This document shows, in pieces, positions 39,350-50,827 of a DNA stretch of 64,000 nt. The notes beneath the pieces are model-generated. The model saw only the letters and a program-made list of their open reading frames with translations. It was not told where the DNA came from and searched no databases. A program made the position numbers and the translations under genes. Positions within the stretch are counted from its first letter, which is position 1. Each line of letters opens with the position of its first letter. The stretch is from Ceratorhiza oryzae-sativae (taxonomy: Eukaryota > Basidiomycota > Agaricomycetes > Cantharellales > Ceratobasidiaceae), in contig JARWMV010000067.1 in assembly GCA_030998015.1 (NCBI GenBank), forward strand, positions 1 through 64,000, in the 5' to 3' direction.

Positions 39350-39530
39350 AGCAATTCGGTCAGCATTACTAATTGTTCCCCAAGATTTAAGTGAAACTAA
39401 AGTATTTCTCACCCGTGCCCGCCTACGATCGCAGCTCCGCCTCAAGCGTGTCATTAAGTCATTAGTGAAATATTCCCTCTTACAAAACCCCAATTTACCC
39501 TTATTCTTAAATATAGATTACCATTCAGGG

Positions 39531-39801
39531 TCGGACTATATCTTCTGTTAAATGTTTCCGTAGCTAAGAATTACAACACCAACTAGAACTTTTAAGTACC
39601 CGCTTTGAATAAAATTAGACAAGTGGATACTGTTAGGCCGGCAAGTGTTATAAATAACAGACTCACGTGTAGTCTCTGAGGCTTCATAAAGCCTGCTGAT
39701 TGGTTATGTCATAAGATCAAAACAAATGACATCTTGACAACATTTTAAATAATTATTAACATTATTAGTTATCATGATACGTCCCAGCATTTAGTGAATT
39801 G
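39531..39801 (-). other. Group I intron core without recognised exons
   Basis: On the minus strand: AATGCTGGGACG, AATCAGCAGGC, CCTCAGAGACTACACG, AAGATATAGTCCG. Order and spacing fit a group I core. No flanking gene is recognised on either side before the palindrome axis, so the host gene is unknown or lost. Confidence 0.75.
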
Positions 39802-40081
39802 CGTGGATATATATTCCGGGGCGTAGGCCGCCATGCCCCGGTTCTACGGTTGGTTCCAATGTAGAATTAATCCAGGACCAAGAAATTATTAACTTTATAA
39901 ATAAGAATGACATAGACACAGAACAACCGCCGCGTGGTAGCGGGTTCCGCAAATAATAGACCCCTAGCTACCGCGCTGAGGAGGGGAGTTTGTTATTTTA
40001 CACAGAGGAGTACTGAATTAATGAAATATAATGAAATATTTTATCAAAATTGGCTGAAGCTAAACGGAACTTAATTTATAC

Positions 40082-40253
40082 CCGCCGGCGTTAGAGGGAA
40101 TCCTAAAGATTCCCTCGTAGAAAATGACGACCGTTCGTCATTTTCAGCCGGCGGCTAAATATCGATATTATGCCGCGCACTAGCAATCGCAAACGGTTGC
40201 GATTGCTCACGTTGGTTGGTGGGACAAGTCCCACCAGCAACTAACGCGCGCGG
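40082..40253 (-). mobile_element. DHE-1, 172-bp form
   Basis: In the C-terminal tail of the axis endonuclease, before YKLSSV. Confidence 0.95.
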
Positions 40254-40504
40254 GAGATCCAAAATAAGGACTTACAATATTTCGAAATAAGTCCATAGAA
40301 TGTTTCCTTACCCGTGCCCGCCTACGATCGCAGCTCCGCCTCAAGTTATATTTGTACTTAAACCAAATTTACTCAAAAGGATTTGTTGAAGAATTTGTTG
40401 TTCAGTTAAACTGAAAGAATGAGTACATAGAACGAAACCGGAACCCATTCGGCCTCCGTCATCTTGGCTCCATATAGCAAGGGCCTGCGGCGTGATGTAT
40501 TTCT

Positions 40505-40603
40505 TCCAACTCTCTGATCGCGCCTTTAGGCGCGGCCTAAGCGCTGAGGACTCCTAAATTGGGGGTGATTTGCGCAGGCAAATCTACACCCCCAATTTGG
40601 GGG
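40505..40603 (-). repeat. CCCCAAATTGGGGG element
   Basis: In the axis endonuclease between TMSI and YITPQA. Confidence 0.85.
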
Positions 40604-40800
40604 CAATAGACATTGTTACACATTTTTTACCATCAACTGCCCTCCCAAACATATGCAGCTACGCTGCATTGTTTGGGGGGGCAATTACCCCCCAACATGC
40701 TGTAAAGCATTGGGGGTCAACTGTGAAGGCTTCATACAGTTCGTTAAGACAAGGTAAACTTCTGGTAGTTAGGTAACAATAAAATGTCCCATCTCGTCTC

Positions 40801-40860
40801 ATTACCATTGACCCCAAACAAATGCAGCTACGCTGCATTGTTTGGGGGGTCAATGGTAAT
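40801..40860. repeat. Palindrome axis: AATGCAGC hairpin
   Basis: The two arms meet inside one copy of a small, widespread hairpin: a C-rich run, AAACAAATGCAGC, TA, GCTGCATTGTTT, a G-rich run. The left C run is two bases shorter than the right G run, so symmetry is imperfect only in these central 30 or so bases. There is no single-copy spacer. Confidence 0.9.
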
Positions 40861-41057
40861 GAGACGAGATGGGACATTTTATTGTTACCTAACTACCAGA
40901 AGTTTACCTTGTCTTAACGAACTGTATGAAGCCTTCACAGTTGACCCCCAATGCTTTACAGCATGTTGGGGGGTAATTGCCCCCCCAAACAATGCAGCGT
41001 AGCTGCATATGTTTGGGAGGGCAGTTGATGGTAAAAAATGTGTAACAATGTCTATTG

Positions 41058-41156
41058 CCCCCAAATTGGGGGTGTAGATTTGCCTGCGCAAATCACCCCC
41101 AATTTAGGAGTCCTCAGCGCTTAGGCCGCGCCTAAAGGCGCGATCAGAGAGTTGGA
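41058..41156 (+). repeat. CCCCAAATTGGGGG element (mirror)
   Basis: Partner of 40505-40603. Confidence 0.85.
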
Positions 41157-41407
41157 AGAAATACATCACGCCGCAGGCCCTTGCTATATGGAGCCAAGAT
41201 GACGGAGGCCGAATGGGTTCCGGTTTCGTTCTATGTACTCATTCTTTCAGTTTAACTGAACAACAAATTCTTCAACAAATCCTTTTGAGTAAATTTGGTT
41301 TAAGTACAAATATAACTTGAGGCGGAGCTGCGATCGTAGGCGGGCACGGGTAAGGAAACATTCTATGGACTTATTTCGAAATATTGTAAGTCCTTATTTT
41401 GGATCTC

Positions 41408-41579
41408 CCGCGCGCGTTAGTTGCTGGTGGGACTTGTCCCACCAACCAACGTGAGCAATCGCAACCGTTTGCGATTGCTAGTGCGCGGCATAATATCGAT
41501 ATTTAGCCGCCGGCTGAAAATGACGAACGGTCGTCATTTTCTACGAGGGAATCTTTAGGATTCCCTCTAACGCCGGCGG
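41408..41579 (+). mobile_element. DHE-1, 172-bp form (mirror)
   Basis: Partner of 40082-40253. Confidence 0.95.
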
Positions 41580-41859
41580 GTATAAATTAAGTTCCGTTTA
41601 GCTTCAGCCAATTTTGATAAAATATTTCATTATATTTCATTAATTCAGTACTCCTCTGTGTAAAATAACAAACTCCCCTCCTCAGCGCGGTAGCTAGGGG
41701 TCTATTATTTGCGGAACCCGCTACCACGCGGCGGTTGTTCTGTGTCTATGTCATTCTTATTTATAAAGTTAATAATTTCTTGGTCCTGGATTAATTCTAC
41801 ATTGGAACCAACCGTAGAACCGGGGCATGGCGGCCTACGCCCCGGAATATATATCCACG

Positions 41860-42130
41860 CAATTCACTAAATGCTGGGACGTATCATGATAACTAATAAT
41901 GTTAATAATTATTTAAAATGTTGTCAAGATGTCATTTGTTTTGATCTTATGACATAACCAATCAGCAGGCTTTATGAAGCCTCAGAGACTACACGTGAGT
42001 CTGTTATTTATAACACTTGCCGGCCTAACAGTATCCACTTGTCTAATTTTATTCAAAGCGGGTACTTAAAAGTTCTAGTTGGTGTTGTAATTCTTAGCTA
42101 CGGAAACATTTAACAGAAGATATAGTCCGA
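41860..42130 (+). other. Group I intron core without recognised exons (mirror)
   Basis: Partner of 39531-39801; CCTCAGAGACTACACG near 41980 and AAGATATAGTCCG near 42117. Confidence 0.75.
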
Positions 42131-42311
42131 CCCTGAATGGTAATCTATATTTAAGAATAAGGGTAAATTGGGGTTTTGTAAGAGGGAATATTTCACTAAT
42201 GACTTAATGACACGCTTGAGGCGGAGCTGCGATCGTAGGCGGGCACGGGTGAGAAATACTTTAGTTTCACTTAAATCTTGGGGAACAATTAGTAATGCTG
42301 ACCGAATTGCT

Positions 42312-42564
42312 TCATACCCCCGCTTAGGGTCAACCAGCATTGTATTTATATATAAATACATGCTGTTGACCCGTGGGTATGGTTATCGAGGCCGCGTTCG
42401 CGGCGAGGTATTGCGAGGTACCCTGGAACTTTCAGTTCCAGGGTACCTCGGAATCAGACGCCGCGCGCACGCCAGGGCCGCCTTGGCTTGATTATTGACC
42501 TTAAGGTCAATATGAGCCAAGCTTGCTTGGCTTAAGCCAAGGCGTTCGCAGGCGTGCACGGGTC
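42312..42564 (+). mobile_element. DHE-2, long form (mirror)
   Basis: Partner of 39097-39349. Confidence 0.92.
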
Positions 42565-42633
42565 ATATATCTACCCCAAAGATGTAACCATTTCCACAGG
42601 TTCACGTAATCTTGATTATGTTAAACCTAATCA

Positions 42634-42733
42634 AACCCCAAATTGGGGGTGTAGATTTGCCTGCGCAAATCACCCCCAATTTAGGAGTCCTCAGCGCTTA
42701 GGCCGCGCCTAAAGGCGCGATCAGAGAGTTGGA
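42634..42733 (+). repeat. CCCCAAATTGGGGG element (mirror)
   Basis: Partner of 38928-39027. Confidence 0.85.
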
Positions 42734-42949
42734 ATTGTATTTCGTTAATACCATACTCCCTTGGTTTAGGGTCTACAGTAGGAATGAGATTACCTACTTC
42801 TGTTCTATCTGAAATTAAATTAACGGCTGAAGCAATGTCAATTCTAGCGGGTTCTCTTCTAGGTGATGGGAGTATTAGAAAACCTTCAACTAATGGAGCT
42901 CCTCAGTGGAGATGCAACGTTGGGTTGCTCCATATAGAATATCTTCTAT

Positions 42950-43127
42950 CACTCGAGAATGCATGTAGATTTGGCGTCCCATCAATGGGACACCAAATCA
43001 TGCACTCTCGGCCGCGCCGGCCGCGCTGGGGACGCCCGAAATGCGATTTCCAAAAACACCCCCAAACATCAATCCTTGACATTTCCTAAGGAATTGTCAA
43101 GGAATGGCAGTTTGGGGGGTCAATGGT
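42950..43127 (+). repeat. CACTCGAG hairpin element, variant (mirror)
   Basis: Partner of 38534-38711. Confidence 0.8.
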
Positions 43128-43429
43128 GAGAAGAAGAGACGGCTCATATTATTGTTATTTAACTACTAGAAGTTTACCTTGTCTTAACGAACTGTTAAAG
43201 GTATTTACAGTTAATGGGAAAAAATATGTTACAATGGCTATAGCGGAATATATCACACCGCAAGCCTTGGCTATTTGTTGGGGTTGGTTAAAATAAACCT
43301 GCCTAGGCAACTGCGCTTTAGCGCACGTCTTGGCAGGGGTAATTAAAAGAAGAGGAAGAAATTCCTTTTTAGCAGCGCAAAACATATCTATTGTAATAGG
43401 GTTCTTGGTTCTTAAACTATTTGAAGTTT

Positions 43430-43642
43430 ATTACCCGTGCACGCCTGCGAACGCCTTGGCTTGCCAAGGCGGCCCTGGCGTGCGCGCGGCTCGCCGCGAA
43501 CGCGGCCTCGTTAACAATGCCCACGGGTCGTTGACCCTCCGCTTTATTACCCCTGCCAAGACGTGCGCTAAAGCGCAGTTCTCTAGGCAGGGCGGCTGAA
43601 ATCTTGGGTTACACCTAAGATTTTAGCCGATAGAGCGGGGGC
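43430..43642 (-). mobile_element. DHE-3 (mirror)
   Basis: Partner of 38019-38231. Confidence 0.9.
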
Positions 43643-43814
43643 CCGCGCGCGTTAGTTGCTGGTGGGACTTGTCCCACCAACCAACGTGAGCAATCGCAAC
43701 CGTTTGCGATTGCTAGTGCGCGGCATAATATCGATATTTAGCCGCCGGCTGAAAATGACGAACGGTCGTCATTTTCTACGAGGGAATCTTTAGGATTCCC
43801 TCTAACGCCGGCGG
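43643..43814 (+). mobile_element. DHE-1, 172-bp form (mirror)
   Basis: Partner of 37847-38018. Confidence 0.95.
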
Positions 43815-43913
43815 AAAATAAACAAAAAATGGCCCGTAGGGCGCCCTACGGGCTTGGCCAAAACCACCCCCAAACAATGCAGCGTAGCTGCACATGTTTG
43901 GGGGTGTTTTTGG

Positions 43914-44468
43914 AAACAAATTATTTTATCTTTAACTACTGATTTATTAAATATATATTCTTATGTAAGTACTGTTGAGTGCTCATATTTATTGCAATTT
44001 TCTGTCATTCCCGTAGACCCCCGACATTGCCGCGCGCGTTAGTTGCTGGTGGGACTTGTCCCACCAACCAACGTGAGCAATCGCAACCGTTTGCGATTGC
44101 TAGTGCGCGGCATAATATCGATATTTAGCCGCCGGCTGAAAATGACGAACGGTCGTCATTTTCTACGAGGGAATCTTTAGGATTCCCTCTAACGCCGGCG
44201 GGCATTACAATATCGGGGGGTTGCTGCCCACCAAACAATGCAGCGTAGCTGCACATGTTTGGGGGTCAGTAGTAACGTACTCTAATGCTGATTTATTGAA
44301 AGTATCTATTATTAAGGATAATAAAGCAAAAATAGGTGTATACCGATGGACTAATTTATTAAACAATAAAACCTATATCGGAAGTTCAATGAATTTAGGA
44401 AGTAGATTTAGAGACTATTTTAAAGTAAATTATCTTATGAGATATAATAAAAATATGATAAACATTTA
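43914..44468 (+). pseudogene. GIY-YIG N-terminal fragment (mirror)
   Basis: Partner of 37193-37747. Confidence 0.75.
44030..44201 (+). mobile_element. DHE-1, 172-bp form (mirror)
   Basis: Partner of 37460-37631. Confidence 0.95.
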
Positions 44469-44750
44469 GATGGGTACAAACTATATATTCCTGCGGGTTC
44501 TATGGAACTTTTTCGAAGTATTGTAACTCCCTACTTTAGTTCACCCGCGCGCGTTAGTTGCTGGTGGGACTTGTCCCACCAACCAACGTGAGCAATCGCA
44601 ACCGTTTGCGATTGCTAGTGCGCGGCATAATATCGATATTTAGCCGCCGGCTGAAAATGACGAACGGTCGTCATTTTCTACGAGGGAATCTTTAGGATTC
44701 CCTCTAACGCCGGCGGGTATAAATTAGCTGCTAAAGTTAAAGGGCAATAA
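44468..44750 (+). pseudogene. LAGLIDADG_2 C-terminal tail (mirror)
   Basis: Partner of 36911-37193. Confidence 0.65.
44545..44716 (+). mobile_element. DHE-1, 172-bp form (mirror)
   Basis: Partner of 36945-37116. Confidence 0.95.
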
Positions 44751-44865
44751 TTATATGTTTTAATAATATCCCTAATTAAATCCCCTTACCCCAATTTCTA
44801 TTCATTTAAAATTAAGGTGTTACCATTCATGGGTTTGTAAGAGGAACCATTTCACTTAGAACATA

Positions 44866-45189
44866 ATGTATCTATCTATCTTATTTTTACCATTACTAGG
44901 TTCTTTAGTTTCAGGACTATTAGGACGAAAAATTGGTGTGACTGGAAGTCACATCATTACTTGCTCTTCACTAGGTTTGACTAGTGTTATGGCAGCTATA
45001 GCCTTTTACGAAGTAGGTATCTGCGGTTCACCTGTATCTATTTACTTAACAAGTTGGATCGATTCTGAGTTAATGTCTGTTTCTTGGGGATTCTTATTTG
45101 ATTCTTTAACTGTTTCAATGTTAATTCCTGTTTTATTCGTTTCAACTTTAGTTCATATCTATTCTATTTCATATATGGGCGAGGATCCT
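44866..45189 (+). CDS. nad5: nad5 exon 1 (right arm)
   Basis: Same as 36472-36795 on the other strand. First exon of the second nad5 copy, whose exon 6 is not within the window. Confidence 0.95.
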
Positions 45190-45649
45190 TTAATTGTTTT
45201 GGAAAAACATTCAATATTTGGGGATCAAAACTATCAAACTCCGGGAACACCCTAAAGCTTACGGTACCAAGCAATAGTCGAAAGGCTGTTTGTGGATGAA
45301 GTAATTACTCATGTAAGGTAACAAGCCGTAAGATAAACGAAAGTTAAATGGGTTACCGCGGAACTAAATCAGAGTTTAAATCTCTCGCGAGGGTAAAGGA
45401 TTTCGAGCTAATCAAAGGAATCAAATCCTTTAATCCATCCGGGATCGGGACCGGAAATTTAAACTTTGTAAAAGCGCAACGAGTAGACGGTAGTTGGTGA
45501 GTAGTTGAATTCAGACTATTCGCTTAAGGTGTACTCTAATGGGTTTCGAAAGAAATTATCAAGTCAAAATCCATTCTAAGCAAATAAGTGTTTCCAAATC
45601 TTATAACCGCGCCGAAGGCGCCTCTTCAACTGATGTTAATCCTTGGTTC

Positions 45650-45720
45650 ATAAGTGGTCTGATTGACGCAAACCCCTGGTTCATAATTGGTTTGATTGAT
45701 GTTGGAAAAATTAATTGACG
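45650..45720 (+). pseudogene. LAGLIDADG_1 duplicated first motif (mirror)
   Basis: Partner of 35941-36011. Confidence 0.75.
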
Positions 45721-45814
45721 CAAAACAACATAAAAGAGGATTCTAGATTACACTTTTTGCCTCTAATCATAGTATGGTCTTCGATCTCTCCGCTAGGCGG
45801 AGGAAAGGACTATA

Positions 45815-46037
45815 TCATACCCCCGCTTATCGGCTGAAATCTTAGGTGTAACCCAAGATTTCAGCCGATAAGCGGAGGGTCAACGACCCGTGGGTATGGT
45901 TATCGAGGCCGCGTTCGCGGCGAGGTATTGCGAGGTACCCTGGAACTTTCAGTTCCAGGGTACCTCGGAATCAGACGCCGCGCGCACGCCAGGGCCGCCT
46001 TGGCTTAAGCCAAGGCGTTCGCAGGCGTGCACGGGTC
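45815..46037 (+). mobile_element. DHE-2 / DHE-3 hybrid (mirror)
   Basis: Partner of 35624-35846. Confidence 0.88.
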
Positions 46038-46271
46038 ATACTTGGGGTAAACTGTCCTCTTATTTGGGGCTAGGTGAACCCTAACCAAAATGGGAAGGAA
46101 TAAAGGCAACCAATTTACCTATTCTTTCGCCGGGGGACCACCGGCGGAGTTGTGGTCCTTTAGGGATGACCAATTTTCGAAGTATACTCTCACGCCAGTG
46201 TACGTTGTAAACGTACATAGGCGAGGGTAATCAACTTTTAATTATGGTCAACTTCTAATCTATGAAGAACT

Positions 46272-46486
46272 CCGCGCGCGTTAGTTGCTGGTGGGACTTG
46301 TCCCACCAACCAACGTGAGCAATCGCAACCGTTTGCGATTGCTAGTGCGCGGCATAATATCGATATTTAGCCGCCGGCTGAAAATGACGAACGGTCGTCA
46401 TTTTCTACGAGGGAATCTTTATGTTGAGGTAGCCTGGACTCATGGTCAAGGCTACCTCAAGTTAGGATTCCCTCTAACGCCGGCGG
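46272..46486 (+). mobile_element. DHE-1, 215-bp variant (mirror)
   Basis: Partner of 35175-35389. Confidence 0.93.
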
Positions 46487-46761
46487 GCCCAGTCTTTTGA
46501 CAAAATAAACCCCAGTTGACCCCCCAAACTGATGCAGCTATGCTGCATTGTTTGGGGGGGGTAATGGCCCTCCCAATACGTTGGCCTTACAGGCTTGGTA
46601 ACGCATTGGGAGGTCATTGTTTTCTTGCCCCTTGAAGTTTAGGAACATGAACGGTATTTCCCACCTAATCGGTCAAGTACCGTCTATTCTAAATGTCCCG
46701 GTTAGTGAAGAACATCTAGTGTGTTTAGATTTAGAGACTATCAACATATTAATTTTTAAAA

Positions 46762-47785
46762 ATGTTTTATTTTTCAATTTTATCTTTTTTTCTTCAACTC
46801 AAACCACGGTTTTGTCATATTTTCTGGTTATTAATTATTATGGTTATTGCTACCGCTGAATTTGAAGTATTTTCATTTAACGGATCCGGCCCAGGCGCCC
46901 ATATTGAATTTTTACTTACTTCTTTATTGCCTGTTAAAATGCGAAAATTGAATAAAGTTGAACGAGAATCCTTTTCCCTTTCAAATGAATTAGAACAAAT
47001 TTTAGTAGGACTCATTTTGGGGGACTTAAACGCACATAAAGCAAGTATTAATAGTAACCCCGCTAATCGATACCCCTGCCAAGACGTGCGCTAAAGCGCA
47101 GTTCTCTAGGCAGGGTGTAGATTTGCCTTCGCAAATCATCGATTAGTGGAGCCCTCCGCGCTTAGGCCGCCCTGCGGGCGATCAAAGAGCGCGGAGGGTA
47201 TTCGTTTAAGATTTAAACAAGGTTCCGCTAATAAAGAGTATCTTTTTCACTTGTACGAATTATTCAGAAGCTATTGTTTATCGGCTCCAAAATCTCGTGA
47301 TCAGAAACCTGATTACCGGACAGGCAAAATTTATACTCAAATTTCATTTAATACTTCTTCATTGCCGTGTTTTAACACAATTTACGATCTATTTTATCTT
47401 GATGGGAAAAAAATAATACCAACTAACATAAACGAGTTGTTAACAGTTTCCTCATTGAGCTACTGGTTGTGCGATGATGGTAGCTTTTGTCGAACAACAC
47501 AAAGAGTTTTTCTTTGTACGGAATGCTATACAGTCGACGAAGTAAGTTTATTAGTCCGCCTCCTGGATCTCTAGAGATCCAGGGAGCGGAGTTTTAAATG
47601 CCAAATGGGATTTAAAATGCCGAAAAGTTAACAGAGGTAGTGGTTGCCGAATAGTAATTCCACGTAGATCAATGCCGGTTTTGCAATCCTACCCCTGCCA
47701 AGACGTGCGCTAAAGCGCAGTTGCCCAGGCAGGGTTGTTAAAAGACGTTATGCCAAAAATGATGCTATATAAAATAGGTTTATAA
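46762..47785 (+). pseudogene. LAGLIDADG_2 endonuclease of intron 1 (mirror)
   Basis: Partner of 33876-34899. The 37-bp hairpin at about 47556-47592 is flanked by GT on both sides; removal gives [12 protein letters not shown] in frame. Confidence 0.88.
47058..47198 (+). repeat. CCCCGCTAATCGAT element (mirror)
   Basis: Partner of 34463-34603. Confidence 0.87.
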
Positions 47786-48472
47786 AAACAATTGACCCCC
47801 CAAACATATGCAGCTACGCTGCATAGTTTGGGGGGGCAATTGCCCCCCAACATGCTGTAAGGCATTGGGGGTCAATTGTCGTTATGTTTGTTAAGTATCG
47901 TGCAATTATATTTTCATGTTGTATACTACAAACTCGTAATTCCATGATTGTGAGGTACCCTGGACTGAATGGTCCAGGGTACCTCACAATTCCATAGTGA
48001 ATTACACGGCTTTCAGTTTTAGGGGGTAGTTGCTGTTATAAGTCTCCCCTTTTTGAGTAAGATGGTATTTTAAGAATACCACCTAAGTCATATAGTATCC
48101 TTGAGGGGTCATTCAGTATCATAGTCGACAAAAATAAGACTAGAAAGTTAGGATGGAGAATCCAAACTAAATTTCAATTAGGTCTTCACATAAAAGACTT
48201 ACCCCGCCTCCTGGATCTCTAGAGATCCAGGGAGCGGATTATTAAAACTACAACAATCTCTGGGTGGAATCGGCTCAATTCATTCAACTCCTTCTGAAAA
48301 TAAGGCGAATTATTCAATTGATTCTAAACAAGATTTGTTACAACTTATAGATCATTTAGATAAATACCCTTTATTGACACAAAAAAAAGCAGATTTTCTT
48401 TTGTTTAAAGAAGTAGTAGAACTAATAAGCAATAAATCTCATCTTACTATGGAAGGGTTGAAACAAATAGTC

Positions 48473-48644
48473 CCGCCGGCGTTAGAGGGAATCCTAAAGA
48501 TTCCCTCGTAGAAAATGACGACCGTTCGTCATTTTCAGCCGGCGGCTAAATATCGATATTATGCCGCGCACTAGCAATCGCAAACGGTTGCGATTGCTCA
48601 CGTTGGTTGGTGGGACAAGTCCCACCAGCAACTAACGCGCGCGG
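48473..48644 (-). mobile_element. DHE-1, 172-bp form (mirror)
   Basis: Partner of 33021-33192. Confidence 0.95.
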
Positions 48645-48981
48645 GCCTCAATGAATTTAGGGTTATCGGATTCCTTAAAATCTGAGTTTAAAGACTATGC
48701 TCCTGTTGAAAGACCAGTTATTAATACTGAAGAAATTCCTGATTCTAATTGGGTTTCAGGCTTTGTATCTGTTGATGTAAGTTTTGATGTAAGAATTTAT
48801 GAACGACCATCAAATCCAATTGGGCATAGAATACAATTAAGATTTAGAGTAACCCAGCACGATAGAGATAAAAATTTATTGGAGTGTTTAAGTAAATACC
48901 TGGGTTCAGGTAGTGTAACACAATATTCAGGAAAGGCAGCAGTGGTTTTAACTATTACTAAATTTTCAGATATAACCAATA

Positions 48982-49234
48982 TCATACCCCCGCTTAGGGT
49001 CAACCAGCATTGTATTTATATATAAATACATGCTGTTGACCCGTGGGTATGGTTATCGAGGCCGCGTTCGCGGCGAGGTATTGCGAGGTACCCTGGAACT
49101 TTCAGTTCCAGGGTACCTCGGAATCAGACGCCGCGCGCACGCCAGGGCCGCCTTGGCTTGATTATTGACCTTAAGGTCAATATGAGCCAAGCTTGCTTGG
49201 CTTAAGCCAAGGCGTTCGCAGGCGTGCACGGGTC
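48982..49234 (+). mobile_element. DHE-2, long form (mirror)
   Basis: Partner of 32431-32683. Confidence 0.92.
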
Positions 49235-49406
49235 CCGCCGGCGTTAGAGGGAATCCTAAAGATTCCCTCGTAGAAAATGACGACCGTTCGTCATTTTCAG
49301 CCGGCGGCTAAATATCGATATTATGCCGCGCACTAGCAATCGCAAACGGTTGCGATTGCTCACGTTGGTTGGTGGGACAAGTCCCACCAGCAACTAACGC
49401 GCGCGG
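49235..49406 (-). mobile_element. DHE-1, 172-bp form (mirror)
   Basis: Partner of 32259-32430. Confidence 0.95.
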
Positions 49407-49605
49407 ACCTTTTTTTGAAAATAACCCTTTGCTTGGTGTAAAATTATTAGATTATTTGGACTGGTGTAAAATCGCTAAATTGATGAATGAGGGATCCCAT
49501 CTTACGACTGAAGGTTTAAATTCCATAATAAAAATAAAATCAGGGATGAACACAGGAAGAGAGTTATAATAAATATTTAATTGTATGATAAATTTGACCT
49601 CAATG

Positions 49606-49698
49606 CACAACCAAAGATTCTTTTCATACTTATCATTATTCACTTTCTTTATGCTTGTTCTAGTAGCAGGAGATTCATACCTAACTATGTTTATCGGT
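49606..49698 (+). CDS. nad5: nad5 exon 2 (right arm)
   Basis: Same as 31967-32059. Confidence 0.95.
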
Positions 49699-50449
49699 CA
49701 ATTACTCCCGGCCTAAATGTGTTACTAAACACATTATGTACACCACTATATGCTGGAAACTCCTTAGAGCTTTTGAATTATTTAACCAAAATAATTCCAA
49801 AGATTGGATAATCAGCAGGAAATCCTATTTTAAATAATAAGCGGATCCTCAGAGGCTATACGTGGTGCGAATTGTTTCATCAATTTAAAGATATAGTCCT
49901 AAACTAAATAAATTTAGTCTTATAAAGCGGGATGAGAATATTATATTTTCACTATTGACCCCCCAAACAAATGCAGCTACGCTGCATTGTTTGGGGGGGC
50001 AATAGCCCCCCAATACGCTGCAACGCATTGGGGGTCTATTGCTATCATTTCTCGAAAATTATAACGGTGAAACTTTACAGGAATCTTTTTTAACTAGTCC
50101 TATTTTACTTTATGCAGGAAAAAAGGTTCTGAATACGGAAAACCTCGACAAACAACTCCATTAAAATTAGAAGTTGATCTCAGTTCTGAACAAACTGACC
50201 CGTGCCCGCCTACGATCGCAGCTCCGCCTCAAGGAAATTACTGCCGAGGTATTGCGAGGTAGCCTGGACCCCAGAGGTTCCAGGCTACCTCGGAATCAGG
50301 CGCCTCAAGGGTGAAGTTGTTGCACGTACGTGCAACAATTTCGTGATATTTTAATAGGGACTCTTCTCGGAGATTCTCGTGTTGAACGAATAAAATCATC
50401 ACACAATAGTCGAGTTAGATTCGAGCAATCTTTTCCTAATCATGCTTCC

Positions 50450-50548
50450 TCCAACTCTCTGATCGCGCCTTTAGGCGCGGCCTAAGCGCTGAGGACTTCT
50501 AAATTGGGGGTGATTTGCGCAGGCAAATCTACACCCCCAATTTGGGGT
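50450..50548 (-). repeat. CCCCAAATTGGGGG element (mirror)
   Basis: Partner of 31117-31215. Confidence 0.85.
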
Positions 50549-50827
50549 TTTAAAAAAAGCTTGCTCATCCTTAGGGTTTAAGCATAGCGAAGAGTCTTTA
50601 TCTAAAATTAGAGCGCATCTTTCTAAACTAAATTTTGAAAAAGGTAACAAAGTCCGCCTCCTGGATCTCTAGAGATCCAGGGAGCGGAGTTACAGATATT
50701 GAAAAAAATACTGTAATTGTATATGATTCTACACGGCAAGCTGCTGAAGCTTTAAACTGTCATCATACAACTATAAAATACCACGATAAAAATAAGTTTA
50801 AGGGAAAACCTTTTAGAAATAAATATT

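Larger units (their letters stand above)
40060..40805 (-). pseudogene. LAGLIDADG_2 endonuclease, C-terminal half at the axis
   Basis: MRRDGTFYCYLTTRSLPCLN, hairpins, DGKKCVTMSI, CCCCAAATTGGGGG element, YITPQALAIWSQDDGGRMGS, HSFSLTEQQILQQILLSKFG, GCGATCGTAGGCGGG hairpin, MDLFRNIVSPYFGSP, DHE-1, YKLSSV-stop. The N-terminal half would lie across the axis but is replaced there by the mirror copy. Confidence 0.82.
17661..40830. repeat. Giant inverted repeat, left arm
   Basis: Left arm of a palindrome whose axis lies between 40830 and 40831. Position x pairs with 81661-x near the axis. The offset shifts to 81665, then 81663 and 81662 further out because of small indels. Every feature here has a reverse-complement partner in the right arm, including nad5 exons 1-5 and all inserted repeats. 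The left limit given is only the partner of the window's last base; the true end of the repeat is not visible. Seen directly from matching sequence and matching reading frames. Confidence 0.97.
40856..41601 (+). pseudogene. LAGLIDADG_2 C-terminal half at the axis (mirror)
   Basis: Reverse-complement partner of 40060-40805; the two copies face away from each other, head to head across the axis hairpin. Confidence 0.82.
42560..43299 (+). pseudogene. LAGLIDADG_2 endonuclease upstream of nad5 (mirror)
   Basis: Partner of 38362-39101, with the same two inserts (42634-42733 and 42950-43127). Confidence 0.75.
48069..49569 (+). pseudogene. LAGLIDADG_1 endonuclease of intron 1 (mirror)
   Basis: Partner of 32096-33596. 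This copy has one more codon (FKEVVELISNK, where the left arm lacks one Val) from a 3-bp difference. Confidence 0.85.
45190..49605 (+). other. nad5 intron 1 (mirror)
   Basis: Partner of 32060-36471, about 4 bp longer because of a TAC triplet near 48417 and one G near 47826. Ends CAATG before CACAAC. Confidence 0.75.
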
